A stretch of 64,000 bases of DNA. Origin: Akkermansia muciniphila. Lineage in GTDB: Bacteria; Verrucomicrobiota; Verrucomicrobiia; Verrucomicrobiales; Akkermansiaceae. The DNA lies in NCBI GenBank assembly GCA_945860285.1, contig CAMAQB010000002.1, positions 28,917 to 92,916 on the forward strand, written 5' to 3'. The notes beneath the pieces are model-generated. The model worked only from the letters and a program-made list of their open reading frames with translations. It was not told where the DNA came from and made no database searches. Shown piece by piece: positions 38,166-47,100 of this stretch (positions are counted from its first letter, which is position 1; the number at the start of each line of letters is the position of its first letter). A program made the translations under genes and the position numbers.

Positions 38166-41100
38166 TCAAGGAAGCGCAAGCTGGTAGAAGGCACTCGGCT
38201 GGGGTGGAGATTCGTCAGTGAAACTCACCACACCAGTGGGACCGGCGGTGACCGTTGCAATGGTCTGCCAGACAACCATGTCCGTTGATCGCTCGATCTG
38301 ATAGGAACGCCCCGGGATCCCTTGGAATCGAATACCAACATGACCGCCTGGCAGCATCGTGAGGATGGGTGGATTGGTGGACGGACCGCCAGCTCCACCA
38401 CCAGCCGGCGCGGGACCGACAGTGACTGTGACCGTCCCGTTCACCGTGCCGCCGCGCCCGTCGCTCAAGGTCAGCGCAAAGGTGTCGATGCCCGAGAAGG
38501 AAGCTGGCGGCGTGTAGAGGATGGCAGTGGACTGCAACGCCACCGTGCCGCCCATGGTCGATGCCGGGCCGGCAGCAGCGACTGTGAGCAGATCGCCATC
38601 GGGATCGGCCCCCTTGGCCAGCAACTTGCGAAGCGAAACCGAAGCCGCCGTCTGGTAGGGCGTACTGAAGGCATACCCGGAGAAAGTCGGTGGTGAGTTG
38701 GTGGTGAAGGTCATGTCCAGCCCGGCGGCGTTGCCGTTGGCGTTGCTGGCAAGCGTCCGGTAGTGGTAGGTGGTTCCGGCAGTTAGTCCATTGATCGACG
38801 CGCTGACGGCGGTGGCCGAACTCGCCGTGACCGGCGACGGAATGCCAACCACCGTGGTGCCGTAGTTTGTTGTTAGACCGTACTCGAACGACACCGTGGT
38901 GCTGACGCCGCTGCCGTTCACGGTTCCGTTGAGGGTGGCGCTTGTGGTCATGATGCCCGAAGCGGCGGTCGTCACGGCACCGGGCGGAGGCGGCGAGCCG
39001 GACAAAGCCACGCAATGATTCGCCAAGGCACCTGTGAACACGGCCACAAGCCGGTCTCCAGCGGTGACAGTGCTGGTATCAAAGACGGTGGGCAGCAGCT
39101 TGACATTGCGGCGTCCCCACGCGGCGAGAGTCCCGTCGGCAAAGAGCGCGAGGTTTTCCCGATCCCCAGCCTTGACCATGCGGATGGTCTTACCGGCCAA
39201 CACGCCGGTGATGGAAACCCGCACCGGCACCAGACGTCGGGTCGCCGTATTGTCACCCACCTCGCCAGAGGAATTGTTGCCCCATGCGGCCATGGTGCCG
39301 TCGGAGCAGATGACAAGGCTGTGAGATGACCCTGCGTGGATCGCGGTGATTGTCTTGCCCGCCAACACGCCTGTTTGGTCCACCAACACTGGCACGCTGC
39401 GGTTGGTGACGCTGTTGTTGCCTAACTGGCCACCTGCATTGTATCCCCAGGCGGCCAGCGTGCCGTCCGCGCACAGCGCGAGGCTATGGCTATGGCCTGC
39501 GGCGATGGCGGTGACTTGTTTGCCGGCGAGCACGCCCGTCATGTCGACCAGCACAGGCACGCTGCTGCTGGTGGTGCTGTTGTTGCCTAACTGGCCGAAG
39601 GAGTTATCCCCCCAAGCGGCCACGGTTCCGTCCGAACACAGCGCGAGGATGTGGTTGTTTGTGGCGGAAATGGCGACCACGGATTTCTTGATCAGTACGC
39701 CGCTCTGATCTACGAGAACGGGCTGCAAGACGTAGCTTGCCGTGCCGTTGTTACCCAGCACGCCGTTGGAGTTAATCCCCCATGTGGACAAGGTTCCGTC
39801 CGAACACAACGCGATCGAATACTGGTTGCCGGCCGCAACGGCGATCACTCGTTTGCCTGCAAGCACCCCGGTGAGATCGGTCAACACCGGCATTAGTACC
39901 AAGCTGTCGGAGGTAGTGCCATTGCCGTACGCTCCCATGTTATTATGTCCCCAAGCGGCCACACTCCCGTCCACGCACAAGGCGAGATTGTGACTAGAAC
40001 CCACGGCGGCGGCGGTGACTGTCTTGCCAGCGAGCACGCCGTTCATGACCGTCGCCACCGGCGTCGTCGAGAAGGTCCTGCTGTTATTGCCCAACTGCCC
40101 AAAGAAATTCTCCCCCCATGCCCACAACTTCGTGTTCGCCCATTGCAAGACCAAATCGTTGCCGGTTCCACCGAAGTAATCGGCGACGAACGAGTAGGTG
40201 ACCCCGTCGTATGTCAACTGCACCAATTGTCCCTGCGCAAGGTTGCCAAAGGCACCTTGGATCGGGCCGTTGCCGGTTTTTCTGACAACCGTCAGACTGG
40301 TGCCCGTCGCCGGGGCGAAGTTCAGCGCGAAACCCGGCACGTTGCCAGTCGCCGCGAATTCACTGACGGTCACAGGCACGTCAGTTTCCGATTGGAACGT
40401 GATCACTTCCGCCAAACGGGTGACGACCACAGTGTAAGTTTTTGTGTTGGCAGGATCGGCACCAATGACGACCGTCTGGATCACCGTGTTGCCGACGGCC
40501 AGGTTGATCGGGGCACTCGTCGAACCCGATGTCACCGAGGCACCGTTCACCTGAATTGTCGAACCCGTGTCGGTGGCGGCAGGCGTAACCGTTAGATCGG
40601 CGGTGGCGAAGGGCACGGTGACACTATAATCGACGCGGGCGGACGAGAACCCAGGCACCAAGGTGGAGTTGCTCAACGACAACCCGGACAGCGTGGCGTA
40701 GGCCTGCGTAGTGAATGTCATATCATCGCCGTATCCGGTATCGTTGGCATTGGCGGCGACCACCCGGTAGTGATAGGTCGTGCCAAAGGCCAAGCCCTCG
40801 AGCAGGACGCTAACGGCTGTTTCTCCGGTGCCGCTGACCGACACCGGACTAGGCGTGACGGTGGTGTCGTACGCTTGGGTCAGACCAAGCTGAAACGACA
40901 GGTTCGCGGTCGTGTTGTTCGGCATGACGCTCGCATTCAAGGTGGCCGTTGTTTCGCCAATCCCGGTGGCGGCCAAGGTGGTGGTGGCGGGGCGCGGCGG
41001 CGAAGCCACGACGGCATTGCATTGGATGTAATCGTAGGAATCGCCGGAGACGGCGGACACAAAGCGTTCGCCCGTTCGCAACGCGGTGGTAATGCTCAAC

Positions 41101-44100
41101 ACCGGCACGCTGCTGCTGGTCGTGCTGTTGTTGCCCAACTCGCCGTAACTGTTAGACCCCCAGGTGGCCAGCGTGCCGTCCGAGCAGACGACGAGATTGT
41201 GCCCGATGCTGGAGGAGATTCCGGTGACTGTCTTGCCAACAAGCACGCCGCTGCGGTCCACCAACACCGGCACGTTGCTGTTGCCGGTGGTGCCGTTGCC
41301 CAGTTTGCCGGTACTGCCTGAACCCCAGGCGGCCACCGTGCCATCCGAGCACAGCGCGAGGCTGTGGGTCTGCCCGGCTGCCGCCGCCGTGATCGTCTTG
41401 CCCGACAGCACCCCGGTCTTGTCCACCGCTACCGGCGTCGAACTGTCGGTCGTGGTGTTGTTGCCCAACTGCCCGCCGGCGTTGTCGCCCCATGCCGCCA
41501 AGGTGCCATCCGAGCATACCGCCATACTGTGAGCTGTGCCAGCCGTGATGGCAGTCGGCGTTTTGCCGGAGAGAGCGCCAGTTTGGCTAACCTGGGTCGG
41601 CAGCGGATTACTGATCACCGAGGTGTTTCCCAGTTGCCCATCGCTGTTAGATCCCCATGAGGCGATGGTTCCATCCGAACACAAGGCGAGATTGTGGGCG
41701 CGGCCGGCCGCGATACCCACGACTGTCTTGCCGGCCAGTATGCCTGTCTGGCTCACCAAAACCGGACGCAAGGCATCGACATAGTTGCCATTGCCGAGTT
41801 GACCGGAGCCATTGTCCCCCCAAGCAGCCAGTGTGCCGTCGGCGCACAGCACAAGGCAATGAGCAAATCCGCAAGTGATGGCGACGATGGTTTTTCCGGC
41901 GAGCACCCCCGTTGTGTCCACCAGTTGCGGCACTGAGCTGTCGTTAGTGGTGCCGTTACCGAGTTGGCCTTGGGAGTTGCTACCCCACGCTACCAGCGTG
42001 TTGTCCGAGCACAACACCAGCTTGTGATAACTCCCCGTGGCGGTGGCGATCACCGTCTTTTGGCTGAGGATGCCCGTCATGGGCACCGCCATCGGCACCA
42101 TTTGGCCGGTGAACGATTGAAACCTGCCCCAGACCATGAGACGGTTGTTGGCCCATTGCAGCACGAGGTCGTTGCCGGTACCGCCGAAGTAATTGGCCGT
42201 GAAGGCGTAGGAAATGCCGTTGTATGTTAGATAGACCACCTGCCCCTGCGCGAGGTTGGCGAAGGTTCCCCTGATCGGGTTGTAGCCGGTGTTCTTGACC
42301 ACCATCAGGATGGTGCCGACATCCGGAGCATAGGACAGGGAAATGGCGGGTGCGTTGCCTGCGGCGGCAAACGCGCTTGCCGTCACCGGCACGGTGGTGG
42401 CGGAAGCAAAGGCGAATGCCGCCGGCAGACGGGTCACCGTGATGGAGTAGGTCTTGGTGGTGCCGCCGGTGGCGGTGACCACGGTGCTGATAGTATTGTT
42501 GCCAACGGACAGGGTGATCGCGCCACTGGGCGAGTCGGAGGCCACCGTGACGCCGTTCACCTTCACGGTGGACGTGGAATACGTCACCACCGGGGTCACG
42601 GTGATGCTGCCCACCTCGTTCGGCACCGTCAGGAGATAGCTGGTGACGGAACTGGCGAATGCAGGCGAAAGCGTGCCGTTGCTCGGTGTCAAGAATGATA
42701 GACACGCCAAACTACTGGTGGTGAAAGTGAGGTCGTCACCTGTCACCGTGCCGCCGTTGCTTGTGGCCACCACGCGGTAGTGATAGGTCGTGCCCGAGAG
42801 CAATCCGCTGAGCGTGGCACTGACCGCCGTGGCCGTGGTTCCTGTGAGAGTCGCGGGCGAAGCGGTGACGGTGGTGCCGTAGGCGGTGGTCAAGCCATAT
42901 TCGAAGGAAACCGAGGTGCTGGTGCCATTGGCGCTCACGTTGCCCCGCATGGTGGCTCCGGTGTCGGTCTCGCCGGTGGTCGCAAGGGTCGTCGCCAGCG
43001 GCGGCGGCGGCGAGGCGACCAACGCAAAGTTGTGCCCGGACCACAATCCGGAAAGTCCGCCGACGATACGCTCTCCGGTTTTCAAGGCAGTGGTGGCGAC
43101 CAACACCGGCACCATGCTGTTCGTGGTGCTGTTGTTACCCAACTGGCCGTAGAAATTGGTACCCCATGTCGCCAGGGTTCCGTCGGAACATCGTGCGAGG
43201 CTGTGGTTTTGGCCGGCGGCTATGCCAACAACGGTCTTGCCGGCGAGCACGCCCGATTGGGTGACCATGACCGGCACGTTGCTCTGGGTTGTGCTGTTAT
43301 TGCCCAGTCCACCGTTTGAATTGGCTCCCCATGCCACCAGTGTCCCGTCCGCACAAAGCGCCAGGCTGTGACTTGCCCCGGCCACCAGTGCGACCGGAGT
43401 CCTGCCGACGAGCACTCCGGTTCGATCGACCAACACCGGCACTGAGGAATTTGTGGTGCTGTTGTTGCCCAACTGGTTACTGTCGTTGGATCCCCACGCG
43501 GCAATTGAGCCGTCCGAGCACAGCGCGCAACTGTGGGATCCGCCGGCAGTCACGGCCGTAACAGTCTTTCCTGCCAACACTCCGGTTTGATTCACTAACA
43601 CCGGAACGTTGCTTTGTGTCTTGCTGTTGTTGCCGAGTTGGCCGCTGGCATTGCCACCCCACGCAGCCACCGTTCCATCCGCGCAAAGTGCCAAGCTGAA
43701 CTTCAATCCCGCCGCGATCGCGACCACTCTCTTGCTGACCAGGACACCGCTCATATCCACCAGCACTGGCACCTTGCTGTTGGTCGTGCTGTTGTTGCCT
43801 AACTGCCCGCTATCATTGCTGCCCCACGCAACGAGCGTCCCGTCGGAGCACAATGCGAGCTGGTGGTTGGCACCTACCGCGATGGCCACCACCGTTTTAC
43901 CCGCCAGCACGCCGGTCCGGTCAACCAAGACAGGCACGGCGGAATCCTCGTTGCTGTTGTTGCCCAACTGGTCGAAATAATTGGCTCCCCATGCGGCGAG
44001 CGTGCCGTCCGAACACAAGGCCAAACTGTGTACTGAGCCCGCCGCCACGGTCAGGATCGTCTTGCCGACAAGCTCGCCTGAATTCACCACCGCCACAGGC

Positions 44101-47100
44101 ACGTTAATCTGTGTCAAATGATTTGTACCCAACTGTCCGCTGCTATTGGCACCCCAGGCCAACAACCGGTTGCTCGCCCACTGCAGTACCAGGTCATTGC
44201 CAGTGCCGCCGAAGTAGTTGGCAACAAAGAAGAAGGTGACCCCGTTGTAAGTTAGAGTCACCCGTTGTCCTTGCGACAGGTTGTCAAAGGTGCCGCGGAT
44301 CGGGGCGAGGCCGGTGTTTTTCACCACGGTAAAGTCGGTGCCGACTGACGGGGCGTAGCTCAGCGCGAACGATACCGACTTGTCGGAAGCCTCGAAGTCG
44401 GGGACGGTCATGGGCACATACGTGGCGGAGTTGTAGGTGTAGACGGAGGCCAACCGGGTCACTGTCACGGTGTAGGTCTTGGTGATGCCGCCTCCTGCGG
44501 CCGTGACCTTGATGTTGATCGGGTTGTTACCTATCGTTAGATCGAGCAGCCCGCTGGCGGTGCCGGATTCCACCGGGACATCGTTGATCGTGACGGTGGC
44601 ACCCGGATTGAGGACGACCGGGGTGAACGAAATCGTCGTGGCGCTGTTCGGCACCGAGATCGAGTAACTGGTGACCCTGCTGTCGAAGGCTGGCAACAGC
44701 GTGCCGGTGCTCGCGGTCAGGCTGGCAAGAGAGGCAAAGGTGGACGTGGTGAAACTCATGTCCTCGCCCTTGACCGTGCCTCCGGCGCTGGTTGCCACCA
44801 CCCGATAATGGTAGGTGGTCCCGGAGGTCAGGCCGGCGGGGGTAGTCGCCACCGCCGTCACCGCCGCTCCTGTTAGCGTCGCGGGCGTGGCCGCAGCGGT
44901 GAGTCCGTAAGACGTGGTGGTGCCGTATTCAAAGGAGACGCTGGTGCTGCTGCCTTGGGCGCTGATGGTGCCGTTTAAGGCAGCGGCGGTGTCGGTGACA
45001 GCGGTGGCCGCCAGAGTCGTTACCGCGGGTTTCGGCGGCGCACTCACGGTGGCGAGACTGTGAGAATTCCCGCCGCTCACCGCGGTGAAACGTTCGCCTG
45101 TATTCAAGGCACCGGTGTTGACCTCCACAGCCACTTTACTGTTAGATGTGCTGTTGTTACCCAACTGGCCATAGTTGTTATAGCCCCAAGCGGCGATTGA
45201 TCCGTCGGAACACCGCGCAAGACTATGACCGCTCGTCGCCGCAATGCCCGTGACCATCTTGCCGGCCAGTACGCCTGCAGAGTTGATCACGATCGGGATG
45301 TTGCTTTGACTGGTGCTGTTGTTTCCGAGCTGGCCGTATGTGTTCTGCCCCCAAGCGGCGATGCTTCCGTCCGAGCACAATACCAGATTGTGACTCCCCC
45401 CTGCGGCAATGGCGGTGACCGTCTTGCCGAAGAGCACACCGCTCCGATCCACCAGTACCGGCACCGAGGCACTGATAGTGCTGTTGTTGCCCAACTGGCC
45501 GCTGAAGTTGTTGCCCCAAGCGGCCAAAGTGCCATCCGAACACAGCACAAGGCTGTGGTATTCTCCGGCGGCGATGGCAATGACCGTCTTGCCGGATAGC
45601 ACGCCAGTGCGATCCACCAGCACCGGAAGGTCGGCGTGCATGGTGCTCTTGTTGCCCAATTGGCCGGAAGAATTGTAGCCCCATGAGGCAAGAGTGCCGT
45701 CCGAGCAGAGTGCCAACGCATGGTTGGATCCGGCGGCGATCGCCACCACGATTTTGCCGGCAAGCACCCCCGAATCGCTGACCAGGACCGGCCGGTAGCT
45801 CTGCTCGATCGTACCTCTGCCCAGTTGGCCGGAGTCGCCCCGACCCCACCCGGCTACCCGGCCGTCGGAGCACAACGCCAGACAATACTGGTTCCCGGTC
45901 GCCACGGAAACCACCGTCCTGCCTGAAAGCACGCCAGTCTGGTCAACCAACACTGGGATGTCGCTGCGCGCCGAGCTGCCGTTGCCCAATTGAAAGAAAG
46001 TGTTGTCGCCCCATGTGACCACGGTGCCGTCGGAACACACGGCCAGACACAGGTCGCCGCCTGCGTCACTGGCGATCACGACCTTGCCGTCGAGCGCTCC
46101 CTTCATGAACACCGGCACCGGCACGCTGCTGCTTGTGGTCACATTGTTGCCCAATTGGCCAGAAGAATTGTAGCCCCAGGCTAACAATCGTGCGTTGGCC
46201 CACTGCAGAACCAGATCATTGCCATTACCGCCAAAATAGTTTGCCACAAATACATAGGTAATCCCGCCGAAGGTCAAATTCACCGCCTGCCCTTGGTTCA
46301 GGTTGTCAAACTTGCCCTGGATGAATGCCAAGCCGGTGTTGTTGACAACCGTTAGATCTGTCCCGACTATCGGCGCAAAATTCAACGAAAAATTTGCTGT
46401 GTTTCCTATAAGCGTGAGCACGTCTACTGTCAAAGGGACATCCTGCATGTTGGTAAAGTTGGCACTTAGGTTGTTGCTGCTGAAACTTGCCACTATCGTA
46501 TGCGCGCTGGAAACGTTTGTGATCGTATAGTTGGACAACGAACCCTTTGAAGAGCCGTCCACCAAGACGTCCGCAATGTGATAGCCGGGCTCGGCAGTGA
46601 TCGTATAGGCCTGACTTTCTCCTTGATTCAGGGTCACCCCCCCCGCCGGGCTGATGCTTCCATTCGGCCCCGCCGTCGCCTCGACGGTCCACGAGAATGC
46701 TTCGTCGGCACCGATGTCAGGCGTGCTGGCGTTCCGGGCACTTCCGTCATAATCCAAGGGAACTCCGGTAAGTGGTGTCCCGGTGTTGTTCGCAGGACTA
46801 CTGAAGGCGATGTGCAGATCCACCGATGCAGGAGGCTGGGCCGCGCCAAGAAAAAGAGGATCGCCGGTCAGACTGTTCGCATCCTGCCCGGTCGCGGTCT
46901 GCCATGTGGCAAGAGAACTGCGGTCGACGCTGTTGTAGCGGCCGAGCATACCGCCCGTGCCCGAGCTAAAGACGAGATTGTTGCTTGCGGTCAGGCCGGC
47001 AGGATTCGCCACCGTGCCGCCGTACTGCAGGGCATAATGTTTGCTGGTAGCTCCGCTGTTGCTGCGCGAATTGAAAAAGATGTTGTTCACGTATGCGCGG

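Noticed and set aside
38990-46245. Many short DNA repeats considered as a CRISPR-like or non-coding satellite array
   Set aside because: They lie in one continuous frame and encode RCC1 blades. Spacing and divergence fit protein repeats.
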